Of a stretch of 10,277 bases of DNA, positions 1 through 6,959 are shown in pieces (positions within the stretch are counted from its first letter, which is position 1; each line of letters starts with the position of its first letter). The DNA is from CAYMLQ01 sp964390795 (lineage in GTDB: Bacteria; Verrucomicrobiota; Kiritimatiellia; RFP12; UBA1067), in the NCBI GenBank assembly GCA_964390795.1, contig CAYMLQ010000207.1, positions 1-10,277 of the forward strand. The letters are read 5' to 3'. The position numbers and the translations under genes were made by a program. Below the pieces are notes generated by a model. That model saw only the letters and a program-made list of their open reading frames with translations. It was not told the DNA's origin and did not search any database.

Positions 1-946
1 CGCACTGAGCGGAGGTCATGTAGTGGGCGGTGGTCTCGAAGCGGTTGAAGCCGAAAGAGCCGCCGATGCCGCGGCACTCCTCCCACGGGTGAACGAACTG
101 GGTGTCGAGCGCGCTACCGGCGTGGATAAGGTCGTATTCCGTGGTGTAATGGCCGCCGTGCAGGCCACGGGTTTTCTTGCCCCAGCGGTCATTGACCACA
201 ACGGTATCCTTGACGGGCGACTCGTTGTAGAGCCAGGCGAGAAAGTCGGCGCTGCGCAGCTCCTCGTCCGAGTAATCCCATTCGCCGTCGGTCCAGAGAA
301 TGTCGGGCTTATAGCGGGTGACGAGTTCCTTCATCTGCGGGTGGTTCATCTCCGTGACCCAGCGGCCGATGGATTCTTTTGAGTAGAGCGGGTTGGCCCA
401 TTCGAGCAGCGAATAGTAGTAACCCATATGAAGCCCCTGTTTTCGGACGGCTTCGATCAGGTCGCCGGCGAGGTCGCGGTGGGCGCCCAAAGCCTGACTG
501 TTCCAACTCGGGCTGTAGGCACTTGGCCAGAGGGCGAAACCGTCGTGGTGCTTGGAGGTCAGGACGATGTAACGCGCGCCGGACTTTTTGAAGAGGTCGG
601 CCCACTGGTCGGGATTGAAGTGTTCGGCGCGGAACTGCGTGGCGAAGTCCTTGTAGGGGGTGTCCGCCCCGAACGTCCGCGCGTGGAAATTGGTGAAGGC
701 CGCGTTCTTGGTGAGCAAGCGGTTGTAGTAGTGCTCGGAGTACTTCGCATAGACATTGGCCTCGTCGGTGGGCGCGTATGCGGGAACCGCGTAGACGCCC
801 CAGTGGATGAAAATGCCGAACTTGGCCTCCTGCCACCAGCGGGGAATCGGGCGCTTGTCGAGCTGCGCCCAATCGGCCGTGTAAACGGTCTGGGCGTTGA
901 GCGCACAGGTGCAGAAAAGAAGCGAGAGGGCGACGAGTCGGTTCAT
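1..946 (-). CDS. GH29-family alpha-L-fucosidase, secreted (C-terminus beyond the left edge)
   Basis: Read from the minus strand, 315 codons are open from ATG at 946 to the window edge. The protein should remove terminal alpha-L-fucose from glycans. Residues 1-18 look like a short type I signal peptide (Arg3, a hydrophobic core, LNA before Gln19), so it probably acts in the periplasm or outside. GH29 hallmarks follow in order: FGIFIHWG (residues 43-50), SEHYYN after the first barrel strand, KHHDGFALWPS from residue 132, and ILWTDGEWDY, where Asp220 is at the position of the catalytic nucleophile. HPWEECRGIGGSFGFNR near residue 300 is also typical of the family. An AAGGA-type ribosome-binding site lies about 9 bases before the ATG. 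An upstream ATG at 954 hits a stop after three codons and is ruled out. GH29 enzymes usually have 400-500 or more residues, so the rest of the barrel and the beta-sandwich are missing only because the window ends. The family call is firm; the exact linkage specificity is unknown. Confidence 0.93.
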   Translation of the reverse strand, partial: MNRLVALSLLFCTCALNAQTVYTADWAQLDKRPIPRWWQEAKFGIFIHWGVYAVPAYAPTDEANVYAKYSEHYYNRLLTKNAAFTNFHARTFGADTPYKDFATQFRAEHFNPDQWADLFKKSGARYIVLTSKHHDGFALWPSAYSPSWNSQALGAHRDLAGDLIEAVRKQGLHMGYYYSLLEWANPLYSKESIGRWVTEMNHPQMKELVTRYKPDILWTDGEWDYSDEELRSADFLAWLYNESPVKDTVVVNDRWGKKTRGLHGGHYTTEYDLIHAGSALDTQFVHPWEECRGIGGSFGFNRFETTAHYMTSAQC

Positions 947-1008
947 GTTGGCATGTTCCTTTCTTGGGTGTTTGCGGTTGTGGGACGACGACGCCTCACG
1001 CCCGCACA

Positions 1009-3984
1009 TCATGGGGATAAGATCGCGTGCAGCTCTGCGATGAGGGCGTCTTTCGAAAAAGGTTTCTGCAGGAAGTGGAAGTCGCCCTGAATCACGCCGT
1101 GGCTGGCGATGATGTCGGCGGTGTAGCCGGACATGAAGAGGCACTTGAGTGCGGGGCGCTGCCGGATCAGGGCCTGCCATAGGTCCCGCCCGCTCATGTC
1201 CGGCATGACGACGTCCGTGAGCAGAAGGTGGATGGTGGCTGGGAAGTCGCGGGCCTCCTCGAGTGCCTTGACGGGGCCATCGGCTGACAGCACGTGATAG
1301 CCCAGCTTCTTGAGCAGGGAGGCTGTGAGGTTGAGCAAGGCGGGCTCATCCTCGACCAGCAGGAGTGTCTCTCTCTCGTCGCTGCCGGTCGCGGGGAGTG
1401 CGAGCGGAGCGGGATCAGGCGTGGCTGTCGCGCGCGACCGTTCATCTGCACGCGGCAGGAAGATGCTGAAACGCGAACCTTTGCCGGGTTCGCTAGACAC
1501 CCTGATAAACCCTTTGTTCTGCTTCACGATGCCATAGACGGTGGCAAGTCCCAAGCCTGTTCCCAAGCTCTTCTGCTTCGTACTGAAGAATGGTTCGAAG
1601 ATGTGGGCCTGCGTCTCAGGGGTCATGCCGCAGCCATCGTCGCTCACTGCGATCAGGACAAAATTGGCCAAGGGAATATCGGGCGGGAGACCTCCGTAAA
1701 GAGCCTCGGCGCTCACGTTGTTGGTTTCGATGCAGATCTGGCCGACTCCCGTGATCGCGTCGCGCGCATTGACGATCAGGTTGACGAGTATCTGGTCGAC
1801 CTGGCTGGCGTCCATCTTGACGTTCCACAGGGAAGCCCCGGGCTGCCACTCGAGGCTGACCGCCTCGCCGATCAGGCGGCTCAGCATACTCAGCATGCCT
1901 GAGATGGTGGCGTTGAGACTCAGCACGCTCGGCATGATGGGCTGTTTGCTTGCAAAGGCGAGGAGTTGCTTCACAAGGTCTGCGGAGCGCTTGCTGGCTT
2001 TGAGGATCTCGTTCAGATCCTTGTGGAGCGCGGCTGACGTTCCGACACGCTCGAGGGCCGATTCGGAGGTGCCCACGATGACGGCCAGCATGTTGTTGAA
2101 GTCATGGGCGACGCCGCCCGCCAGGCGGCCGACTGCTTCAATACGCTGCGACTGTTGCAGTTGCCCTTCGAGCTTGGCCTGCTCCTCTGCGGCGTGCTTA
2201 CGCTCCGTGATGTCGGTGATGAAACCTTCGAGTGCCTCGATGGCCCCGTCGGAGGTAACAACGGCGCAACCACGCTCCCAGACCCACTTTTCGCCGCCGT
2301 GCGACGTTCTGATGCGGTATTCCAAGGTGAAGGTCTGGTGTGAGAGTAGCGCCTGTGTGATCGTGTCGTTCACGGCTTCGCGGTCGTCGGGGTGGATCAG
2401 GTCGGCATAAGCCACGCGTGCGTTGTTGATGAGGTCGCTTGTCGCGCAGCCCAGCAGAGCCTGGCAGCCCTCCGAAATAAAGCGCATGGTCCAGAATTTA
2501 TCGCAGTCGCAGCGATAGGCCATGCCGGGCAGGTTATTCAGAAGGGTGGAGAGCCGTCGCTCGCTTTCCTTCAGAGCCTCTTGCGCGTCGTGCTCAGCGG
2601 TCTGATCCCTGAAGACGAGCACCACGCCGCTCATCGTGCTGCGTTCGTCGCGCACGGGAGCGCCACTGTCGGAAATCGGGCGTTCCGTGCCATCGCGCGC
2701 GATCAGTAGCGTGTGGTTGGCTAGCCCCACGATCTTCCCGTCGCGCAGGACACGCCAGACGGGGTTGTCGACGGGCTGCCGCGTCTCCTCGTTGATGATA
2801 TGGAAAATCTCATCGAGTGGTTTTCCAAGGGCGTCAGCCTCGAGCCAGCCGGTGAGAGTCTCGGCCACGGGATTCATTTGACGCACGCAGGCTTGGTCAT
2901 CGGTGACGATGACGGCGTCGCCGATGCTGTAGAGGATCGTGCGGAATTTTTCATGGGAGGCGCGCTGCTCCCGCTCGACTCGGTAAAGGTTACGGTAAAG
3001 GGCGATCTGCCGGCGCCGGTAGCCGACGGCGGTAAGCGCAGCGGCGAACAGGATGCCGAGCCCGACAAAAAGGGTGATCGTCTTGGCGCGATAGCGGACT
3101 TCAGCTAGGATTTCGCTTCGGTCGATTTTGGTGACGAGGAACCAATCCGAATTGGCGATGGGGCGTATATCGGCCAATACTTTGACACCCCGGTAGTCCT
3201 TGCCGGTGAAGATGCCTCGCTTGCCCAAAATCGCTTGTACGGCCGGAAGTTGCGTTTGAGTGATTGGAAAGCGCATGTTGAAAGCGCTGCCCGCACTGTG
3301 CCGGACGTCGTTCAGAAAGATCACTTCATCTCCCTCGCGCTGGACAAGCAGAGTCTCGGCGCTGGCGCTGTCGGTCGGCCAGAAGCGGATCAGAGGGTAG
3401 AGAAAATCGGAGGCGTTGGCGCGTAGGATCAGCACGGCGCGAGGCTGGCCATCCTCGCCGTAGAGCGGAGCTGCAGTGTCGACAAGCGTATGGTTCCGGG
3501 TGCAGCGGAAGATGCCCGAAAGCGCGGGTGCGCGGGTCGCGAGCGCTTGATTCACCGCCAGACGGGTGGTTGGCGGTAGCGGCTCTAGCACCTCGACCGC
3601 CGCGAGCAGGATTTCGCTGTTCGTCGAGACAAGGATCGTGTTTTGGTAGAAATCAGCCTTCCTGTTCAGGGCGAGCATATACGACGCGGCTTTCCGGCTG
3701 GCGGTGTCATCTGGCTTAACGAGGAACTGCAACGTCGGCGCGATGAGCGCGGGGCCTTGGGCGAACCGGATGGCATCGGCAAGCCGCTCTTTGCGCCACT
3801 CCGCGAACTGCCCGGCCTTGAGACTGCCGACGGCTGTGAGATCCTGCGACTTCTCCTGCGCCACGTGCCTTTCCTCGGTGCGGTAATGCAGGTAGCCGAC
3901 GGCGGCCATCAGCAAAGCGATCACCACGAAAAGCGCGACCCAGGCGACGTGGGGCGGATTCAGTTGCGGTTGTTTGTCAGTCAT
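1009..3984 (-). CDS. Hybrid sensor histidine kinase: Cache-like sensor, two PAS domains, HisKA, HATPase, receiver
   Basis: A 991-residue inner-membrane two-component kinase. TM1 spans about residues 12-32 and TM2 about 302-321. The roughly 270-residue segment between them should be periplasmic; with its WRKERL motif at 63-68 it resembles Cache-type ligand sensors (inference). PAS 1 covers about 345-465 and PAS 2 about 475-595, the latter ending in a PAC-like GFITDITERK. The H-box is GGVAHDFNN with phospho-acceptor His627. The ATPase has N-box Asn739, DDGCGM at 782-787, EPFFSTK from 797 and GTGLGL at 808-813. The receiver has Glu878/Asp879, phospho-acceptor Asp924 in LTDVVMPD and Lys974 in QKPF. 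All key residues are present, so it should be active. The chosen start is ATG at 3984, preceded by a weak GAGACGAG; an in-frame TTG at 3996 has no ribosome-binding site. No separate output regulator is visible nearby. The fucosidase gene begins 62 bases downstream on the same strand, suggesting linked expression or function. Confidence 0.93.
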   Translation of the reverse strand: MTDKQPQLNPPHVAWVALFVVIALLMAAVGYLHYRTEERHVAQEKSQDLTAVGSLKAGQFAEWRKERLADAIRFAQGPALIAPTLQFLVKPDDTASRKAASYMLALNRKADFYQNTILVSTNSEILLAAVEVLEPLPPTTRLAVNQALATRAPALSGIFRCTRNHTLVDTAAPLYGEDGQPRAVLILRANASDFLYPLIRFWPTDSASAETLLVQREGDEVIFLNDVRHSAGSAFNMRFPITQTQLPAVQAILGKRGIFTGKDYRGVKVLADIRPIANSDWFLVTKIDRSEILAEVRYRAKTITLFVGLGILFAAALTAVGYRRRQIALYRNLYRVEREQRASHEKFRTILYSIGDAVIVTDDQACVRQMNPVAETLTGWLEADALGKPLDEIFHIINEETRQPVDNPVWRVLRDGKIVGLANHTLLIARDGTERPISDSGAPVRDERSTMSGVVLVFRDQTAEHDAQEALKESERRLSTLLNNLPGMAYRCDCDKFWTMRFISEGCQALLGCATSDLINNARVAYADLIHPDDREAVNDTITQALLSHQTFTLEYRIRTSHGGEKWVWERGCAVVTSDGAIEALEGFITDITERKHAAEEQAKLEGQLQQSQRIEAVGRLAGGVAHDFNNMLAVIVGTSESALERVGTSAALHKDLNEILKASKRSADLVKQLLAFASKQPIMPSVLSLNATISGMLSMLSRLIGEAVSLEWQPGASLWNVKMDASQVDQILVNLIVNARDAITGVGQICIETNNVSAEALYGGLPPDIPLANFVLIAVSDDGCGMTPETQAHIFEPFFSTKQKSLGTGLGLATVYGIVKQNKGFIRVSSEPGKGSRFSIFLPRADERSRATATPDPAPLALPATGSDERETLLLVEDEPALLNLTASLLKKLGYHVLSADGPVKALEEARDFPATIHLLLTDVVMPDMSGRDLWQALIRQRPALKCLFMSGYTADIIASHGVIQGDFHFLQKPFSKDALIAELHAILSP

Positions 3985-4149
3985 GGCTCGTCTCAAGCGT
4001 CACGGTGGAGAACCCAAGGGAAACAGACCTTCATGCCTTACCTTCACCTGCGTATGCACCGTTTACAGGTTTTCGATTAACAACATCTTACAAAAAGAGT
4101 CGTGCCAAAAGCAAGGCTCAACGCCAGCTCAATTGGAAACAACTCTCGG

Positions 4150-4178
4150 TTGCCCCCAGCGGCTCGATCGACTAAACT
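4150..4178 (+). promoter_or_regulatory. Candidate promoter for folC, possibly giving a leaderless transcript
   Basis: In the 201-base divergent gap between the kinase and folC, TTGCCC (4150-4155) and TAAACT (4173-4178) are separated by exactly 17 bases. The -35 matches the sigma-70 consensus only in TTG; the -10 matches at four of six positions. Transcription from it would start about 7 bases after the -10, at or next to the ATG at 4186. No Shine-Dalgarno sequence precedes that ATG, which fits a leaderless mRNA. This is a pattern match only. I saw no clear promoter for the divergent kinase gene in the same gap. Confidence 0.3.
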
Positions 4179-4185
4179 GTCTGGC

Positions 4186-5532
4186 ATGCTCAATTATCTG
4201 CAACACTTGGCGGATCGGCGCCGTTTTGGAATGAAGCCGGGGCTGGAGACCATCCGGGCGCTGCTGGAGCGCCTAGGGAACCCGGAACAGGATGTCGCCG
4301 CGATCCACATTGCCGGGACGAATGGCAAGGGCGCGGTCGCGGCCTTGTGCGAGTCAGTCCTCCGTGCGGCGGGGTTTCCGGTTGCCCGCTACACCTCGCC
4401 GCATCTGGTGCGCGTGAACGAGCGCTTCCTCATCAACGGCAAGCCTGCGGATGACGCCGCGCTGGAGTCGGCCGCGCACGAGGTCGAAACCGCCGTGCGG
4501 GCGTTCGAGGAAGAGCAGGGCGCGGAGGTCACCTTCTTCGAGTGCCTGACCGCCGTGGCGTTCGTGCTTTTCCGCCGCGCGGGGGTTAAGCTCGCGGTGC
4601 TGGAGACCGGTCTCGGCGGCCGGTTGGACGCGACGAACGTGGTGACGCCGCTCGTGTCGGTCATCACGCGCATCGGGCTCGACCACTGCGGCTGGCTGGG
4701 CGATACCGTGGAAGCGATCGCCGGAGAAAAAGCGGGGATTATCAAGCCGGGCCGCCCCGTGGTGTGCGCGGCGATGCCGGACGAGGCGCGTGCCGTGATC
4801 GCGCAGACGGCGGCGCAGCGCCAGTCCCTCTTCGTGGACGCCGCCGAGGCGGTGTCGGCAACGGTGATGAAGAGCGGGCTGGAAGGGCAGACGCTGAAGA
4901 TCACGACGCAGGATCGCGCGCTGCCGCCGGTGCGGCTGCCGCTGGCGGGGGCCTTCCAAGTCGAGAACGTCTGTACGGCGGTTGCGGCGCTGGAGGCGGC
5001 CGCCGAATGCTGCCTGACGATCTCCGATGCGGCGTTCGTCAAAGGGTTGGAAAGCGTGTGCTGGCCGGGACGTTTTCAACTGGCGTCAAAAGCGCCGCCG
5101 GTGATCGTGGACGGCGCGCACAACCCCGACGGCGCGCGGGCGCTGCGGCTGGCGCTGAAAGGCTGCAAGGTGAAAGCGCCGGTCGGGCTGGTCGCCGGCT
5201 TTTGCGGTGACAAGGACGCGCTGGAACATCTGCGTGTGCTGGCGCCGGTCGTCAAACGCGCGTGGGGCGTGGCCGTTCCGAACCCTCGCTCGCTTACGGC
5301 GGGCCAGACGGTCGGTGTGATGCGCATGGCGGGGATCGACGAGGCGGACGCGTGCGAGAGTCTGCAGGATGCTCTAAATCGTGCCCGCGAGTGGGCGCGC
5401 GCCGCAGACGGCGTAATCCTAGTGTGCGGTTCGCTGTTTCTGGCGGGCGCGGCCCTCGTGGCGCTGGACGCCTTCCCGTGGGCCAGCGACCGAAGCGACG
5501 CCAACGAGCTGCTGAAAGAAGTTATTAGCTAG
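4186..5532 (+). CDS. folC: Bifunctional dihydrofolate synthase / folylpolyglutamate synthase
   Basis: A 448-residue cytoplasmic Mur-ligase-fold enzyme that adds glutamate to dihydropteroate and/or folates using ATP, in folate biosynthesis and retention. Visible motifs: FGMKPGLETI (14-23), P-loop HIAGTNGKG (41-49), TSPH (70-73) followed by RVNERFLING, LETGLGGRLDATN (139-151), GLDH ending at His167, LGDTVEAIAGEKAGI with Lys182 at the usual carbamylated-lysine position, WPGRFQ (293-298) and VDGAHNPDGA (308-317) of the C-terminal domain. Length is normal for the family. ATG at 4186 is chosen because the family motif begins 13 residues later. The frame stays open upstream to a GTG at 4102, but those 28 codons look non-coding. 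No Shine-Dalgarno sequence is visible. It is first in a tight cluster with the Nudix and TPR-like genes. Whether it has both activities or only one cannot be read from sequence. Confidence 0.95.
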   Translation: MLNYLQHLADRRRFGMKPGLETIRALLERLGNPEQDVAAIHIAGTNGKGAVAALCESVLRAAGFPVARYTSPHLVRVNERFLINGKPADDAALESAAHEVETAVRAFEEEQGAEVTFFECLTAVAFVLFRRAGVKLAVLETGLGGRLDATNVVTPLVSVITRIGLDHCGWLGDTVEAIAGEKAGIIKPGRPVVCAAMPDEARAVIAQTAAQRQSLFVDAAEAVSATVMKSGLEGQTLKITTQDRALPPVRLPLAGAFQVENVCTAVAALEAAAECCLTISDAAFVKGLESVCWPGRFQLASKAPPVIVDGAHNPDGARALRLALKGCKVKAPVGLVAGFCGDKDALEHLRVLAPVVKRAWGVAVPNPRSLTAGQTVGVMRMAGIDEADACESLQDALNRAREWARAADGVILVCGSLFLAGAALVALDAFPWASDRSDANELLKEVIS

Positions 5533-5535
5533 GAG
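5531..5535 (+). promoter_or_regulatory. Ribosome-binding site of the Nudix gene overlapping the folC stop codon
   Basis: AGGAG at 5531-5535 shares its first two bases with the folC TAG stop (5530-5532) and lies 10 bases before the ATG at 5546. Ribosomes finishing folC would sit on this site, so translation of the two genes is probably coupled. It also fixes the Nudix start. Confidence 0.75.
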
Positions 5536-5545
5536 TGGAATCTCT

Positions 5546-6007
5546 ATGGGTGAAAATGCACGTATCGAGGTGATCGCGCGCGGCGTGTGCGTGGCGGACG
5601 GGCAGTTCCTGCTCTGCCACGGCAAGAAGTCGACGCTGACCTATCTGCCGGGCGGGCACATCGAGTTCCGCGAGACCGCGCGCCAGGCGCTGGTGCGCGA
5701 GATCAAAGAGGAACTGGGCCGCGATTCGTCGGCGGGACGCTTTCTCGGCTGCTGCGAGCATGCCTTCGTGCAGAAGGGCGTGCCGCACGCGGAGATCAAC
5801 CTCGTGTTCGAATTGAGCGTTCCCGGACTCAAGCCAGGCTCGCCTGTGGCGTCCGCCGAGGAGTGGATCGGGTTCCGCTGGCAGCCGCTGGACAAACTGG
5901 AGGAGGCGAACTTGGAGCCCGCGCCGCTGCGCAAGCTGATCGCGGAGTGGCTGAGGCAGCCAGGCGGACATTTCGTGTCGGGCGACGCATGGGAAGGGCT
6001 AACATAA
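5546..6007 (+). CDS. Nudix hydrolase (substrate unknown)
   Basis: A 153-residue cytoplasmic Nudix protein, expected to hydrolyse a nucleoside diphosphate linked to another moiety, with Mg2+ or Mn2+. The Nudix box starts at Gly37 (GHIEFRE), then seven residues, then REIKEELG (51-58). Metal-binding Glu52, Glu55 and Glu56 are all present. The last box position, normally hydrophobic, is Arg59, a mild deviation. The N-terminal strand (IEVIARGVCVADGQFLLC) and YLPGGHIE are typical of the fold. Length is normal for a single-domain Nudix enzyme. It is 13 bases downstream of folC, and its stop overlaps the next start. Nudix enzymes are known to remove pyrophosphate from dihydroneopterin triphosphate in folate synthesis, so the folC neighbour makes that role possible. 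A house-cleaning pyrophosphatase is equally compatible. Family call is strong, substrate unassigned. Confidence 0.92.
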   Translation: MGENARIEVIARGVCVADGQFLLCHGKKSTLTYLPGGHIEFRETARQALVREIKEELGRDSSAGRFLGCCEHAFVQKGVPHAEINLVFELSVPGLKPGSPVASAEEWIGFRWQPLDKLEEANLEPAPLRKLIAEWLRQPGGHFVSGDAWEGLT

Positions 6008-6453
6008 TGGCTGCACGTACTGAACCGATCCGCAAGACCCCTGTTGAAATTCTCGCCGATCTCGTTGACGGGCACAACATGGCGCTGGTGGGCGGGGTCG
6101 AGAAGGGCAAGAAGTACCTGCTGAATTTTTTCGAGCGGAACAACTCGATCCCCAACGCGGTGAAGTTTTTCCTCTACGACCTGCTCGCCGAGGACGCCTA
6201 CTGCTGTGATGACGTCGAAACGTGCCGCACCGCCGTGGAACGGGCATGCGATTATCTGCCGGCGGCGCGGGAGGAGACCGCCCAGCGCTTTCGCGAGTAC
6301 AGCCCGTCGATCCGGGTGTTCGAGCGGGGCATCGCGCTCTTCCTTGATGAGGGCGAGTTTGAAAAAGCGCTGTCCCTGTGCGACGAGGCGATCCGCCTCG
6401 GCTTGGGCAGGGTTTATGCGGCTAAGCGGGTTTCGATCGAGCGCATGATGTAG
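6007..6453 (+). CDS. Small TPR-like helical protein of unknown function
   Basis: A 148-residue protein I do not recognise. The start is fixed by TAATG: its ATG at 6007 overlaps the Nudix stop, and GGAAGGG lies about 8 bases upstream. It has no signal peptide or membrane segment and looks all-helical. Residues 103-136 (VFERGIALFLDEGEFEKALS, then LCDEAIRLGLG) read like a tetratricopeptide repeat, and residues 49-85 (NAVKFFLYDLLAEDAYCCDD and on) like a weaker, preceding helix pair. A conserved-looking N-terminal block contains VEILADLVDGHNMALVGGVE (13-32). The cytoplasm is the likely location. Overlap with the Nudix gene implies translational coupling, and therefore a possible role as a partner or scaffold of that enzyme. 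Coding bias resembles the neighbours, so it looks native. It is a real gene by context and codon use; the function is unknown. Confidence 0.8.
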   Translation: MAARTEPIRKTPVEILADLVDGHNMALVGGVEKGKKYLLNFFERNNSIPNAVKFFLYDLLAEDAYCCDDVETCRTAVERACDYLPAAREETAQRFREYSPSIRVFERGIALFLDEGEFEKALSLCDEAIRLGLGRVYAAKRVSIERMM

Positions 6454-6483
6454 CGGATGGGGAAGAGCGCGCTGTGATACAAG

Positions 6484-6489
6484 AGGAGG
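6484..6489 (+). promoter_or_regulatory. Strong ribosome-binding site left in front of the ORF6N remnant
   Basis: AGGAGG, a full match to the Shine-Dalgarno core, ends 7 bases before the ATG at 6497. It marks the original start of the ORF6N gene. The only long downstream frame begins at ATG 6562 and has no such site. Confidence 0.65.
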
Positions 6490-6496
6490 GGGTGTG

Positions 6497-6945
6497 ATGA
6501 AAATAAAGGAGAAGGCTCTGGTGTTAGAGGGAATCATCGAACAGTCCATCCGTGTGACTTTATGTTTGTCCTTGATAATAAAGAGTTTGCGACTTTGAGG
6601 TCACAAATTGTGACCTCAAAGTTAGAGGCACGGGGTGGAGCGCAATACGCCCCCATGGCGTTCACAGAGCAGGGCGTGGCCATGCTTTCCAGCGTGTTGA
6701 AGAGCGAACGGGCGATAGAGGTCAACATCGCGATCATGCGGACGTTTGTCAAATTGCGCCAGATGCTGGAGACGCACGCGGTACTGGCAAAGAAGCTCGC
6801 CGAGATGGAGCAGAAATACGACGGGCAATTCAAGGTGGTCTTCGAAGTTCTGAACGCACTCACGGCGCCGCCGGAAACTGAGCGCAAGCAGATCGGGTTC
6901 TCTGTGCGGGAGCGGCGAGTTAGGTATCGCACGGATAAGGTGTAA
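6497..6945 (+). pseudogene. ORF6N-domain (phage antirepressor-type) gene with internal deletion and frame change
   Basis: ORF6N proteins are DNA-binding regulators typical of phages and mobile DNA. ATG 6497 opens a frame reading MKIKEKALVLEGIIEQSIRV, which looks like the family N-terminus, but it runs out of frame after about 6556 and stops at 6596-6598. From 6556 another frame reads DFMFVLDNKEFATLRSQ and continues with YAPMAFTEQGVAMLSSVL, SERAIEVNIAIMRTFVKL and KYDGQFKVVFEVLNAL to a TAA at 6943-6945. These are the second half of the ORF6N domain and its helical tail. In the family these two parts are normally joined by a block of about 40 residues (an IRGQKV-like strand, DLAxLYGV and the residues up to the FPEDFMF-like motif); that block is absent. 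I infer a deletion of roughly 120 bases with a frame change at 6553-6557. A 127-residue product from ATG 6562 is possible but lacks a ribosome-binding site and the DNA-binding half. Lower GC than the neighbours supports acquisition by transfer. Confidence 0.8.
6592..6622. repeat. Perfect 15-bp inverted repeat with a 1-base centre inside the ORF6N gene
   Basis: The left arm ACTTTGAGGTCACAA (6592-6606) is followed by a single A and then by its exact reverse complement (6608-6622). The segment encodes TLRSQIVTSK in the ORF6N frame, and the stop of the shifted N-terminal frame lies within the left arm. No U-tract follows, so it is not a standard terminator. The symmetry suits a dimeric protein's binding site or an extruded hairpin. 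Confidence 0.9.
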
Positions 6946-6959
6946 AGAGGGAACGACAT

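Noticed and set aside
3984..3996. TTG at 3996 as the start of the histidine kinase
   Set aside because: It adds only four residues and has no ribosome-binding site; the ATG at 3984 has at least a weak one.
4102..4185. GTG at 4102 as the start of folC
   Set aside because: The 28 added codons do not look like the family N-terminus, and the typical FGMKPGLE motif is correctly placed from the ATG at 4186.
5587..6453. A single 288-codon frame running through the Nudix gene into the TPR-like gene, suggesting a fusion
   Set aside because: Its first part is an Arg/Ala/Gly-rich out-of-frame reading of the Nudix gene. The Nudix box in the other frame is intact and the TAATG junction explains the true start at 6007.
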